The position numbers and the translations under genes were made by a program. A model generated the notes under the pieces. That model searched no databases. It was given only the letters and a program-made list of their open reading frames with translations, and was not told the DNA's origin. Shown here piece by piece: positions 37,301 through 50,004 of a DNA stretch of 64,000 nt. How positions within the stretch are numbered: position 1 is the stretch's first letter; each line of letters starts with the position of its first letter. This DNA is from Thamnaconus septentrionalis (lineage: Eukaryota > Chordata > Actinopteri > Tetraodontiformes > Monacanthidae). The stretch lies in assembly GCA_009823395.1 (NCBI GenBank), contig CM020514.1, positions 15,083,466 to 15,147,465 of the forward strand, written 5' to 3'.

Positions 37301-40300
37301 ACAGCGAGGATTAACTCACACAAACATTATTCCATTCATTGAAATCATCAAACATCTAATTGGAAAAAACAGCTTCATCAGCATCTTAAAGAGAGTCGAG
37401 ACGTGATGCCTGAAACTGGGACTTTTTGCAAATGAATCGCATCGGGCAGATTTACGGTCACCTCCATCACCGCAGATAGACTCACTAAGCCAAGGGTGTC
37501 AAACTCAAACACACAGTGAGGCCAAAATGCAAAACTTGGACAAAGTCTCAGGCCAACATTGATATTTATTCGAAAAATCTTCCTCCACCTCCACCTATGC
37601 ACTACTAGGTCTTCCTGAGCACACGCAGGAGCAGGAAACAGGTCTAGAGTGGAGGGGGGGGTTAAAGTTAAGCCTGATCTTCTTCTTCTCCTCCTCCTCC
37701 CTGCTTCTATCTTCTATATCTCAGACAACAGTTACGACTATTTGCCGGCGATTCGAGAACGTAGTGCCGCGATCGCCGACGAAGATTTACATTCTCATAT
37801 GGTTCCAGCTCCCGCGGGGACCCGAGAGGACTTCTGCATGTCGTAAAAAGAAAAAAGGGAGGAGGGTGGAAGCTGAATTACACTGAAGGTGACTTTAACT
37901 GGATTTAAGGGGGCGGCCGCGAGCCCGCCGAGCACCAATTGGCAGATTTAAGCTCCTTCCTCTCTCTCTCTCTCTCTCTTCCAGCTGCTTTAATCTATTC
38001 ATCTAAAAAGTGGCCAATTTATTTGATTCCATCTGTTTGGTCTTGCTGAGGTCAGCAGGAACCATGTATTGCCAGACAGATTTAAACACAGCCCAGGCGG
38101 AGCCGGCCGATCACACGTGGACGCCGTCGCGTTTATCGGCTTCGCAAGGAAACTGCCAGTCAGTCGGCGTTAAAACTAAAAAAGAGAGCACAAGTGTTTC
38201 CACATTCTCGTGCCGACCTTGCGGGACTGAAACTTCTGCAGAAAGCGCCCTCTAGTGGACGAACCAGAACTTTTATTATTCCACTTCTCAGAACGTTGAG
38301 GGTTTTTTTTCACGCATCAAATGAGAATTTTTGAAGGAATCATTTCTAAGAAATTTACAAGATGTACGCATTCTACGCAGCTCGATTTAATATTGTACTG
38401 CAGAATAAGGTAACATTACCTCCTAAACCCCCCACATTTTTGAAACACTAAAATGGCCCTTGGTGATGCTGGGAGCTCTGCTCTTAGCTGCCTGCTCCGA
38501 CACCTCGTTAAAAAGCCAGTTACGGATGATGTTAAAATAATTGTGCATCATGAGAGGCAGTTTTACTTATCAGCTGGCCCATGTCAGCATGGTGGTGGTG
38601 GTGGTGTTTATTCAATGTCTGCGAAGGCTGATTAATGTGTCCACGTGAAAACACCACTTTTCGCCTTTGCCTCATGCAGCTTTGTGCTCTGCTGTGGCAA
38701 CACTGTCAGTTCAGACGCCCGCTCACGCACCTGCAGTCCCGCTTCTATCTGTTTCCGAGCCGCGTTGTTGACTCGTTTTCGAACCCCGCATTAACAAAGG
38801 GAACCCGTTTTCCTCTCCTCACCCAACCCCCCGCATCTTCCTTTGATTTCATAGGGAAAAAAAACAAAAAACAAGACAAGCGGGCGAATAAACACCACAT
38901 CTCTTTTAATTGCGTGGAACACCGGTGGCGCCGCACCCCCGGCTCACACTTATCAACAGAGACAGCCAGACACGTGAACTGTTTCGAACTTGTCAGCGTC
39001 TGATCCTAATTGCTCGCCGCGAAAATGAAGGTTCAAGAGAGAAAGAGAGAGAGAGAGAGAGCGAAAAAAAAGAGACACCTTTCCCTGGGAGATTTTTCGA
39101 GGCCACTCGCCGAACTGCTGAGACGGAAGCGAAGACACGCTTGCGTGCCCGCTGACATCTGGAGGATACATCTTTATTGACAGGGACGTATCGACGTGAA
39201 GGGGGCTCGCGGGCGTCGCTGTCACGCGAGCGCCGCCTTAATCGGCTCTAATGACTTCATCACCGTGGGGGGGGAAAGAAGGGAAAGTGCGTTTGTTGCG
39301 CTAGCGTGATGACAAACAGACGCACACATGAGCGCAAAAAGACGGACAGGGTGGGGGAGGGGCTACCTGCAGCTGTCCGTTGGTGGAGTTCAGGTCATCG
39401 GCCTTCTTCTCCAGCGACTGCACCCACACCTTCCTCTTCTGCCGGCAGCGAGACGCCGCCGCCCGGTTGCGCTCCAGGAACTTGCGCCGCTTCTCGTCGG
39501 GATTCTCCGACGTGGTCCTGCGCCGCCGCCCCCCTGTGGTCGGGGGGTTTTGTGCGGGAGGCGCGGGGGAAGCCTGGAGAGCACAATTGCGGCGATGTTG
39601 GGATGATTAGCATGGATGTGTTTGCCCACACACACACTAGAGCTTCTGAGGGAAAAACAAAAAACCTCTAAACTGGAGTTTGCACACTGTGATGATTTAG
39701 TTGACTTAAAATAGATGCGATTACTATACCTGTATACCTCAAATGGAAAATAATGTACTTGTGTGCAGTAGATATGACATGAAGCAGGGTTCCCTCTCTT
39801 TTTCACTGACAAAATTTCAAAACTTTAAAATGAAATTTCTATGCAACTTATAAATACAGAATTTTCCTACTTTAAAGACATGTGAGCTTGTGCCAATTGC
39901 CTCATGGTACAATTATTGCTTAAGGCATTCAAAATACAGACACAGTATTTGTGTTGGTCTAAAAACAAAATTAACTGCGGGTGAAATCTGATCAATCAGA
40001 CTAAACTACACAGGCAGAGCTGGTCTGCAGACTCACGGGTGTCTCTGTGGTGGAGGTGGCCGGCTGCTGGAGGGGGAGGGGGGACGGCTCTTCCACTGCA
40101 GGCAGGTGGGAGGCGGAGGCGGTGGCGGGGCCGGGGGCTGGGACTGGCGTCGGCGCTGGCGCCGGGGGCGGAGTCGCGGTGATGACAGGAGAAGGAGGGG
40201 CAGCGATGGCTGCGGTGGCGGTAGTGCGAGTCAAGTGAACGCTGTTCTGGACTTCACCGCTGCCATCGCTGTTAGCTACCTGAGGGAGCGGCTGGCTCAG

Positions 40301-43300
40301 CGAGGCTTTCAGCTTCTGGGGGGAGGAAGTGAGAGGAAGAGCCGCATTATATTTATCTCCAACGCACAGCAGGTGTCAGCTGACAGAAGGATGTGGCTCC
40401 TATTTAAACGCGGAACTCTTAAAGGCCCACTGGGAAAGATTTAGCCGGAAATATACAGAGAACACAGATCAAATATATAGAGTTAGAACGACTGTTCCAT
40501 GAATCACATCTGTAAATATTCTCTGCAATTTTTGATTTTAGAGACATTTGCTTTTTTTTGAAGATTTGTACCACATTTGAATTAAACATTTACTTTTCAA
40601 GCAAACAAAAACATGGTTTTAGATTTGGATTATACACCGAATGACACTAGCAGCTAGTGCAATATATATGAAATTATGTAGCAACATTTTTTTTTTAAAT
40701 AACTCTAAATGGTTTGAGGGTGACTATTTTGACACTTTTTCTGTTTACTACATAACAGTTTCAGTCATTCATTGTTTTGATCATTTAAGTGACAATCTAT
40801 GTAAGGAGACATTAAAATGAAAGAAAAATGATAAAATGAGAGGAGATCTGCGTTCAATTTAACTGCACCAAAATAATAGCAACATTTCAGAAATCTCTTG
40901 CGGTGCACTGTGCTAGTTTTCCCTAACAAGCGATCCAAAACCATTGCAGAAAAGGCTCTAAGCGTCAACCGAGGCCGTCGGGACTCAAAGTTCCCTCATG
41001 CGGGCCATCGGTGGCCGTCGGTGGCTGTGATTCAGCGGCCAATTCTTCTCGCATCAGACTCACATGCATGCGGGAAACAAGGTGAAAGTGAACGGGGGTG
41101 GTTGTTACACGCTAACAAAGTGAGCGAGGGGAAAACACATTTACATGGGAAAACAGAGGGGCACATTATTCTAACAGCTACCTTTTGCCAGACCAATCTA
41201 TCTACCAAATTAGTTTATGGTGTAATACCCTTCCAGAGGCTCCTCTGGCAGAAACGGGATATTATTCTCCTGGAATGGCTCGCGGAAAGAGCGGAAAGCC
41301 AGTCGGATTCATATTTCATCTCTGCCACGGAAACCTCATCAGTGTAATAACCCTCCATCTCATGGGTGTTATTCAACCATCTGCTACTATATTACTTATC
41401 TTTATTTTGCAACTAATTAACAGCATAATCTTCTAAATTCAGCGAGTTAATTATCATTATTGTGGTCTTTGCAGCATCATCAGTCCTTGTAAAGTGCCGC
41501 TGAGAGTGGTGGGGGGGCAGGTTGAGTGGAGTGAGGCGGGTGGGGGGGGGTTGTGTTTTCTTGACGCGGGCTCATTAGGTGTCTGCTGATGAGCCCGATG
41601 CAGTGGGAGGTGCCAGAAGGAGGGGGAGGGGGCTGCAGGTCAGGCAGGATTCTGCTGAACAAAAGGATCCATGCAGGGGCGATAGGGAGGGGGGAGAGGG
41701 GCGGCGAGCGCCGTGCCAGGATGCCCCCAGCTGGCTGGCACCCGGCGCCGCCCGCTACATCACCCCCTACCCTCCCCCGGTGACGGCGTGCTGAGCGTAA
41801 CCCCTCGTCTCTGTGTTTTGTCATCGCTGCACCTCGTGATCCCTGGCAGCCCCTCCATCCCCGCCTCCCTCTTGTCCTGCTCGGCAGCTCATAATCAATC
41901 CTTACACACACACACACACACACACACACAGAGGCCATACTGCCGCTGTACATATGTTAATTCCACACACGCAGAGCATGCTGCGAACACTTACAGCTTC
42001 TGTGATCCGTACTTCATCACATTGCCACTCGTCTCCCTCCCACCGATCCATCCCTGCCCTTCCAACACCCCCTCTTATCTCCAGCAGTAACACAATATTG
42101 CCTTGACACCATTCCGCCCACTGAGACATTATGAACAATGACATATGATTATTGTCAATGCAGCAGTCAATCAATATTTTATTTTTGTTAGGAAAACCAA
42201 ATAAAAACTAAATCGAGAACCCATTAGTGTTTGTCAGAAAAGTATAGTGGTTTTTTTTTATGTCACTGTTTTAATGATTATTATTTTTTTAAGTGTAGTC
42301 AAATACAAAATTACTTTACCATATTTTTTTTATAGTTATTAGATGATTTACTAGTTATTTATTTATTATTTAGTTCAGCACATTTTATAATTTTGTAACT
42401 TGTAATGTAGCTGAAAAACAGGCGATTCTATTTTTTTTTTCAACATGAGAGAAAAAAATTACTTAAGACTAAAATAAAATAAAAAATAAAAAATTACTTT
42501 TTTGGTCACCCTCATCTTTCCCCTAGTGGTCAAGTTCCCTCATTAGCTGGTGCATCCATCCCTCTTACATGGGAGATAACAGACTCGATAGCAAACAAAC
42601 ACTCAGGATCAAAAAGGAGACAGAATTAATACCAGCTTTGCTTCTGATTGGACGGGCTGTGGCTGTGGTTGTGGTTGTGGCTGTGGCTGTGGCTGTGGCT
42701 GCGGCGAAGGAGGTCCTGGGATCCCAGGGACGTTAGGCACGACGGTGACGGGTCTGACAAGCTGACGGCACAGACACAGAGGCGCATCAACACAGAGGAA
42801 ATTAGTCTTCGGCAGGAAGTGGCAGCACAATGGGCACAAAAAAAACACACATACACGCGCGCGCAGGCGATGCAGTGTGGTGTGTGTATGTGTGTGGCAG
42901 CGGGCTCTCAGAGTTCCCTCATATCTCAGCCTCATTACGCAGGATGCCCTGTTATTTTGCGGAGGCAGCGCCACATGGAGATGCGACGTGCACGCTAATG
43001 AAGCGCCGCCTGTCTGCGGGGGAGCATATGGACGAGGAAGAGGAAGGAGACGATGGAGAGACACGAGTCAGGAGGCCAGAGTGGGGCCTCCTCTCACAGC
43101 CACTGACAAGCAGACACATGGAGGTGGGGGAGGGGGAGGGGGAGGGGGAGGGGGTGCTCACGTTCTCCATTCACTCCTCCTGCCCTCTTCCACTTGTCAG
43201 CGGCTCAGCCAGTCCCCACAGACCGGGAAGACGGAAGTTTTCTCCCCGCTGCGCCGCTATCAGGAGATAATCATCTGCTGCTCAGCGTTCCAAGCAGACA

Positions 43301-46300
43301 ATCAGGAGCGCGCCAGCCAAACAACTAAACAAGCTTCTGCAAGAAGGGATGGTGGTGGCGGGCGGGGTGTATGGAAAAAAAAATGTTTTCCTCCTGCGCG
43401 AGACCACCGGTCCACGAGTTGCGGAGCTAATTTGTTTTTGGAAAAACGCATTAGCGGCATCATCTATCTGCTCTGCCAGAAATCAGGAGCACTGATGCTA
43501 ATTGTACAAAGATAAATGGCAGTGAAGTGTCCTGGACTGGAGCCTGCTGCGCCTCAGCCAAATCCTGCATCTTTGCCAGAGTGACACAGTCTATTATTTC
43601 GCCGAACCTCTACAGATCGGCACTGACGGCCAAAAAATGTGAAGAACAAGAGCTTCCGACTGGCTGCCTCTGTCCAGAAGGGCGCAGGAGAGAAAGATGT
43701 GCATTACTGGTGTCTTGATGCAACTTTGGAAGGATTTCAATTCGACTGCAAATTATTGTCTGCACAGCGTTTCAAATTGACAATGTGTGAAACAAAATGG
43801 AAAAACATGTGACCAGCCGAGCGTCAAGTAATCTGACGCGGTCCAGTGATTTTCTTTTCCTGCGTTCTGAACAAATGTTTTGCTCCATGTTGGCAAGTCC
43901 ACAAAAGATATTTTGCCTGCAGGTTCATGTAAGGGTTAAGCTGTAGTTGTTGGTTTTCAAGGACAAAAAACAATCTTATTTAAGTTGGAAGACATTTTGA
44001 TTCATTTACAGTTTCATATCATGTTGTAATTCGGACTAAAGAGACAAAATGAACAGATTTCTAATTCAAACCTTTGAGCTAAAACACACTGTGAGCAGTA
44101 TAAAACTAGACAAGACTCACAGGGATTGTTGTTGGAATATGTACACTTGAGCTTGTAATAGATGCAGGTATGGCCACTGGCATTGTCTGTCCATTAGGCA
44201 GCTGTAAGAGCACTGGGAAGGTTCCAGACACTGGGCTGAAGGAAGGAGAGGATAAATTGAATTCATCACTGAGAATAACAACAAGCATCTCTTCAAGTCA
44301 TTCAAACAGCAGCCATGAAAGTCATGAACAACAGAAAAATGATTGAGTGATTCACAAATTGTATGTTTAAAATAAACAATCAACTAAGCAAAATAAATTA
44401 ACACCGAAACAATATTAAAAACAAACCTGTTGGTTTATGCTAAATTAAAATAATAACTTTGTCACAAACTAAACTGGATGGGTCACATCAGCCTTGCTCA
44501 GATACAGACTTCATAAAAAAGAAGGAAAGTTGACTCGTTTTACGTGTTTGTAGGTTTAATTAAGAAAATCATGAAGATATTTCCTGATAAGCATTCAGCA
44601 TTATGCTTAATGATCCCTGTCACTGTTCCATTCTTCTGATCACACAAAATCTGTAAGCCCATATTTGAGCAGTGCTGATGTTGTTCACAAAGATGAGAGT
44701 TCAACCAAAAACAGGAATATCAGTGAAGTGCAAATAATAATTAAATAAAAATTTAAATCATCAAAATGAGGGGTGGAAATCAAACACATGCCTCATATGG
44801 ATAGAGATCTCACCACGACAAAACAGCACCAACATAAATAAGGATAAAAAAAAGAAGACTTAACCAAACTATGATTGCAAAAAAAAATAGATTTTTCAAA
44901 TTACTTACACTATAGGCCTATTAGTGGATGGAACTTGGGTAATAACAGAGCTAGATGTTGGTGATGGGAGAGCTTGCCGTATTACAACATTAGGCTCAGA
45001 GGTTGCTAGAAGTACATTGGGAACTTGTAGGGATGCAGGATGGACTATAGTGGATGTTGGCAGTGAGGCTGGCTGCAAGGATAAATCCTGGAAACATCAT
45101 ACAACATCTTAGCTGCACGAAGTCCTTAACAAACACCACCATCTTCAGTAAATAACTGTCTTGCTTCCAAAAAAACAACGTTCTTATCTGCAAAATTACA
45201 AAAACATTGGCTTTGCTCTAATAACATCAGTCTAATTTGTTAAAGTAAAATAATAATTTTTGCTCAGAGATGAATATAGGGATTATTTTGAATCTTCAGA
45301 GAACTGAGAAGCAGAACATCAATTTCATCAAAACACCTTGACATCTTTATGAGGAGACTCCACAGGAAAACACTAGCATTTCAGAAGTTACACCACATTC
45401 AGCTGCATTGCAGGCAGGCAAATGGTGACGCTGACGCCTTACGGAACTCTCGGAGGAAAACTTTTCTACCTATTTTTCGAAGGTGAAAGGTCTAAATGTT
45501 TGCAGTGCACTCTGAGTCAGCTCATGCAAGGCTTTACCTTGTCATCGTTTGTCGTAGACTCAGGGTAAGGCAGGGGGCTGTTCCTGTGCGCCTCCAGTGC
45601 TGTGGCTTCTTCTATTTTGCTTCGTATGATGGGCGTTGCGAGAGGGGAAAGATCCAAGGGTAACTAAAGCAAAGCAAGCAAGGGTAGCCAAGTCAAGAGA
45701 AACCGTCACAGACATGAATGATGTCATGGAATATAATGTCAGCTTATGTGGCAATAAGAACCTTTTTAATGTCATCCTCCGTTGCCTTTTTGAAGTCATG
45801 GTCAAACGGACTTGTGAGTTCATTGAAGAGTCCCACCTCCTCGCAGTTCTTCAAAAAGCGTGTCGGGGTCGGCGTCTGGTCTGTGAGGGAGGACACATTT
45901 TTTAGGACGAAAAAAACAACTCTTAAGTTAAAATAAAATACCCATTACACACACGTGAACTTACCAGCAATGATGACGCTCTCATTTCTTGCCGGGCCAA
46001 ACTTTAGCGTCATCTCATGTTTATGTTTGTGGACAGCCAAATGATCCTCATTTGTAAACCTCTACATCATGATGTGAAAATAAGGGGAGAAAAACAGACA
46101 TTTTGACAATTGCATTGTTCATTTATTTATTTATTTCAAGCACAAAATTATTGACACAGAAGTTCAAACTTAGCTACAGAAGGTGCATTATTGTTAACTC
46201 ATATTCTTCATATTGACTTACTTTCGTGAGTGTGCCTATGTTTATTGATTTAGGGTGTTTATATATACATACATAAGTTAATTAAAAATGGCCTGATATT

Positions 46301-46375
46301 CGCTGTGCAGAAACAGAGATGACTCACCTGTCCACATCCAGGAGCAGTACATTGGAAAGGCTTGTCATCACTCAT
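34130..46375 (-). CDS. atf2: atf2, CRE-binding C2H2/bZIP transcription factor, 11 coding exons
   Basis: ATF2 is a nuclear stress-responsive activator that binds cAMP-response elements as a homodimer or with Jun (family knowledge). Minus-strand coding exons: 46375-46328, 46061-45965, 45880-45762, 45663-45538, 45072-44909, 44235-44121, 42761-42633, 40315-40037, 39573-39367, 37282-37177, and 34398 to a stop. All joins keep frame. Seen in order: C2H2 finger [19 protein letters not shown]; the MAPK acceptor motif QTPTPTRF; a proline/serine/threonine-rich activation region; [18 protein letters not shown]; a Pro/Ala-rich stretch; basic region [20 protein letters not shown]; and a leucine zipper ending [20 protein letters not shown]. 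The start used is MSDDKPF, equivalent to human Met19; no upstream in-frame Met was found. Read literally the last exon gives about 552 residues (human 505), but its end appears frameshifted in a TCC tract (34275-34298). Confidence 0.95.
37177..37282 (-). CDS. atf2: atf2 coding exon 10, leucine zipper end
   Basis: Acceptor ctccgcag|AGTGAAG, donor TATCACA|gtgagt. Reads [20 protein letters not shown] then [15 protein letters not shown], nearly identical to human. It completes the heptad leucines started in the preceding exon. Confidence 0.95.
38245..38258 (-). promoter_or_regulatory. CTCF-type motif
   Basis: The minus strand reads CCACTAGAGGGCGC, a full match to the CTCF core consensus. Intronic to atf2. 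Occupancy is unknown. Confidence 0.5.
39367..39573 (-). CDS. atf2: atf2 coding exon 9, basic region and start of zipper
   Basis: Acceptor ctctccag|GCTTCC, donor CTGCAG|gtagcc. Reads [20 protein letters not shown], then [20 protein letters not shown], then [16 protein letters not shown]. The [12 protein letters not shown] basic helix contacts CRE DNA. GC-rich relative to neighbouring exons. Confidence 0.95.
40037..40315 (-). CDS. atf2: atf2 coding exon 8, Pro/Ala-rich
   Basis: Acceptor ccccccag|AAGCTG, donor ACACCC|gtgagt. Begins [20 protein letters not shown], ends [12 protein letters not shown] as in human ([13 protein letters not shown]). The middle is an Ala/Pro/Thr-rich, GC-rich stretch ([18 protein letters not shown]) longer than the human counterpart. 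It is probably disordered. Confidence 0.9.
40640..40850. mobile_element. decayed internal copy of the Tc1-type MITE
   Basis: Shares blocks in order with the interior of the element at 1193-1549: AATAACTCTAAAT, TTTACTACATAA-like, TTTTGATC/TTTTGATG and ATGAAAGAAAA. The terminal repeats are missing. It lies in the atf2 intron between coding exons 7 and 8. Confidence 0.5.
42633..42761 (-). CDS. atf2: atf2 coding exon 7 with Gln-Pro expansion
   Basis: Acceptor gccgtcag|CTTGTCAG, donor AAGCTG|gtatta. Reads [20 protein letters not shown], then eight Gln-Pro pairs, then VQSEAKL. Human ATF2 has one QP at this place ([11 protein letters not shown]). A second AG (GTCAG|ACC) lies 8 nt inside and would break frame, so the outer acceptor is preferred. 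Confidence 0.92.
44121..44235 (-). CDS. atf2: atf2 coding exon 6
   Basis: Acceptor ccttcag|CCCAGTG, donor TCCCT|gtgagt. Reads [20 protein letters not shown] then [36 protein letters not shown] is identical to human ATF2, so this exon is diagnostic. Confidence 0.95.
44909..45072 (-). CDS. atf2: atf2 coding exon 5
   Basis: Acceptor ccttgcag|CCAGCC, donor ATAGT|gtaagt. Contains [20 protein letters not shown] and [18 protein letters not shown], matching the human segments [20 protein letters not shown] and SPTSSTVITQAPSSNRPI. Ser/Thr/Pro-rich activation region. Confidence 0.93.
45538..45663 (-). CDS. atf2: atf2 coding exon 4
   Basis: Acceptor gctttag|TTACCC, donor GACAAG|gtaaag. Reads [20 protein letters not shown] and ends [15 protein letters not shown], aligning with human [20 protein letters not shown] and HPESTTSDEK. 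42 codons. Confidence 0.93.
45762..45880 (-). CDS. atf2: atf2 coding exon 3, activation domain with TPTP sites
   Basis: Acceptor ctcacag|ACCAGACG. Reads [20 protein letters not shown] then [20 protein letters not shown]. The two Thr-Pro sites match human Thr69/Thr71, the JNK/p38 targets (family knowledge). The donor AAG|gttctt has GT but a poor +3 to +6 match. Confidence 0.93.
45965..46061 (-). CDS. atf2: atf2 coding exon 2, end of zinc finger
   Basis: Acceptor gatgtag|AGGTTT, donor GCTG|gtaagt. Reads [20 protein letters not shown] then [21 protein letters not shown] supplies the finger histidines. Near-identical to human ATF2. Confidence 0.93.
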
Positions 46376-46400
46376 ATTAAGGGATTCCTGGAATATTAGC
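46328..46400 (-). CDS. atf2: atf2 first coding exon
   Basis: Acceptor ttttag|GCTAAT; ATG at 46375-46373; donor GGACAG|gtgagt. Reads [16 protein letters not shown], giving the two zinc-binding cysteines. Codons upstream in this exon are open (IFQESLN) and line up with human YKDLWN, but no in-frame Met is seen upstream. Initiation at MSDD is therefore the simplest reading. Confidence 0.9.
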
Positions 46401-46738
46401 CTAAAATGAAAAAGGGGGTCGTAAAAAAATAAAAATCAAGATATGAAAAAATGCCTGTCACAACTTTGTATGCTAACGCATGTACTTGATACTAAATACA
46501 AGGTGAACAGCACTGAACTTTGTACTAGATGCTATTGGTGAAATTATGGTTCTGTCAATATGCGCGGTAAACAAAGCACAAAAAACACAGCAAAAATGAT
46601 TTTCACACAATCACAAAATTCAAAACGTCAGAAAATATGCATCATAATAATAAGACGCAATGCACATGTACGCCCAACAACACAGACACTTGGTATTGGG
46701 ACAAAGCATGTGAAAGATGGGCGGCTGCGAATGTTGTT

Positions 46739-47050
46739 TACACCTCGGTGCCAATAATAAAAAGAAGCTCCATCCTCAGGTCCCGTTCTTGTGGACTAAG
46801 CTGGCGGATCAACGGGTGTAAAAATCGCATTTGGTAACTGTGTTGTCGATCTCAGGCTCGCTAATAGAGCAACCCGGGCAAGAAGGTGCGCTCACAACCT
46901 GAAATGTTATTACATTTGGGGATAATCAGTTCCAGTCGCTGCCATGGTGTAGCAGCCAGAGCCCTGCGATAACACACCAGCGTCGCCATGTTTGGCGATC
47001 AATTTCACTGTAAATACAGGCGGTGTCGCCGTCTATTTCACCGCCACTTG
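46739..47050 (-). other. atf2: atf2 putative 5' leader exon with small upstream ORFs
   Basis: Lies between the promoter motifs and the first coding exon. A minus-strand YY1-like AACATGGCGAC (46992-46982) contains an ATG opening a 42-codon ORF to 46861. A second ATG at 46830 opens MRFLHPLIRQLSPQERDLRM to a possible donor GAG|gtgtaa at 46744. Splicing to 46400 would end that ORF at a TAA one base before the atf2 ATG. Exon borders are inferred. Confidence 0.35.
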
Positions 47051-47189
47051 GTCGCATGATGGCACGAGTAACTAACAGTGCACAAAATAATTTATTTTAC
47101 TCGAGCTTTCAACCGAACCGTTATCACTTTATGCGGTCACTTACCCCACAGCCACAACCCTTGCTTTCCAAAATCCCACGTCCGTTGGC

Positions 47190-47237
47190 AAATCTCGCGA
47201 GAGCCGTCCTTACTTCCGTAAACGTCACGGAGGAAGC
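47190..47237 (-). promoter_or_regulatory. atf2: atf2 core promoter motifs: TCTCGCGAGA, ETS and CRE-like
   Basis: The palindrome TCTCGCGAGA (47193-47202) is a known element of CpG-type vertebrate promoters. It is followed by ACTTCCGT (47212-47219, ETS-type) and AACGTCAC (47221-47228, CRE-like). Their position upstream of atf2 on the minus strand fits a housekeeping-type promoter. Use of each site is inferred. Confidence 0.6.
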
Positions 47238-47299
47238 GAAACGCTTAGGTTTGATACACGGCCAACGCCTCAGATTCAATCAGGTTTCGAGATTCATAT

Positions 47300-47740
47300 C
47301 CTTAAGTTTTTAGTTGCTTGATTAAAAAAAATAAAATGAATAAAAATAAAAACTTGTGATCTTATGTATACTAATTAATTAATTTTATATTGGAGTGCAG
47401 AAATAATTCTAGTATTTTTAAATCACGAGCAATTTTAGCATTACTTTTAGTTTGGAATTTATTATTATTATTTTTTTAAAGTCCCACCTACACTAAACAA
47501 GCTGTGTTTAAGATTTTTAATGTCCCTTGATATCAAAGCCTCTATTAAATTATGAAGTATGTGGATTATCTACTATATCCTATTACTATTTTACTAATCA
47601 GTGAATGAATGGGCAATGTGAAAATTGTATGCCTCAGGGCTCGTTCAACTTAATCCAACAACCTACAAACCCGGACTGTTGAACGAAGCTGATCATTTGT
47701 GGCAAAAAGGAATATTGAGAAAGCAAAATTCATAATGGTC
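47300..47740. other. atf2-atp5mc3 spacer
   Basis: AT-rich DNA between the atf2 promoter and the atp5mc3 3' end; nothing recognised. Confidence 0.6.
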
Positions 47741-48167
47741 AATTAAATCATCTAGTTTTATTGTCATTTACAAAAGTGAGCACTTACTGTCTTTTACAGT
47801 ACCAGTTAACTGCAGCTGAACCGAAAGCCCAGTGAGATTGATCCCGAAGCCTGCATGAGTTTCAAAAAACAAGACTGATGGAAAGCTTATGCAGCAGCTT
47901 CCCAGAAGATGACATTCATGAAAGCCAACTGCATTCTATTGGATTAACAATATATCCCAGACACAAAGTTACTGGCAATATTAAATAGTCAAATACATGT
48001 ATTTTAATCACGTAATTTCTTACATTTGTACAATACATGTTTCTGTTTGACAGTGTCTGAAAGATTTGAAAATGTACATTTTCATGACACCAATACGGAA
48101 CAATTTTGGTAGCCACAATAAAATATGTATTCATCACATTGGTAATGCAAGTGTTGTGACAGCAGTT
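47740..48167 (-). other. atp5mc3: atp5mc3 putative 3'UTR
   Basis: A minus-strand AATAAA lies at 47762-47757, about 405 nt after the stop, in AT-rich non-coding DNA. The border is estimated. Confidence 0.55.
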
Positions 48168-49741
<1,574 letters not shown>

Positions 49742-50004
49742 TTTCTACTTTGGAGGGGTTTTTTAACCGGTTCGGTCAAATCTGGCTGAATCCCGGGTCT
49801 CTCTGCGGAAGGAAGACCGGAGAGAAGTAAGGTCAAACGGGAGTAAAAATGCTCTACAGAGAAAAATAAAGACACGCTTATTTAAATCCACATTCACACT
49901 GCATGCTCTCCTCACTTTTGCACGGTATTGTTTGCGTAAAACAAAGGATGAAAACGGATATGCGAAAGATTGGATTCTCATTCAAACTGCCATTGCACAC
50001 TCAC

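Larger units (their letters stand above)
34399..46327 (-). other. atf2: atf2 introns
   Basis: The 2.8-kb intron 34399-37176 contains a GC-rich, repeat-poor stretch (34980-36150) that looks constrained. The 2.1-kb intron 37283-39366 holds a CTCF-type site at 38245. The 2.3-kb intron 40316-42632 holds a decayed MITE and a CA array at 41905-41930. The remaining introns are AT-rich without recognised elements. Confidence 0.7.

Noticed and set aside
47023..47313. 96-codon plus-strand open frame over the atf2 promoter
   Set aside because: No family similarity; the promoter motifs explain the sequence better than a divergent gene.
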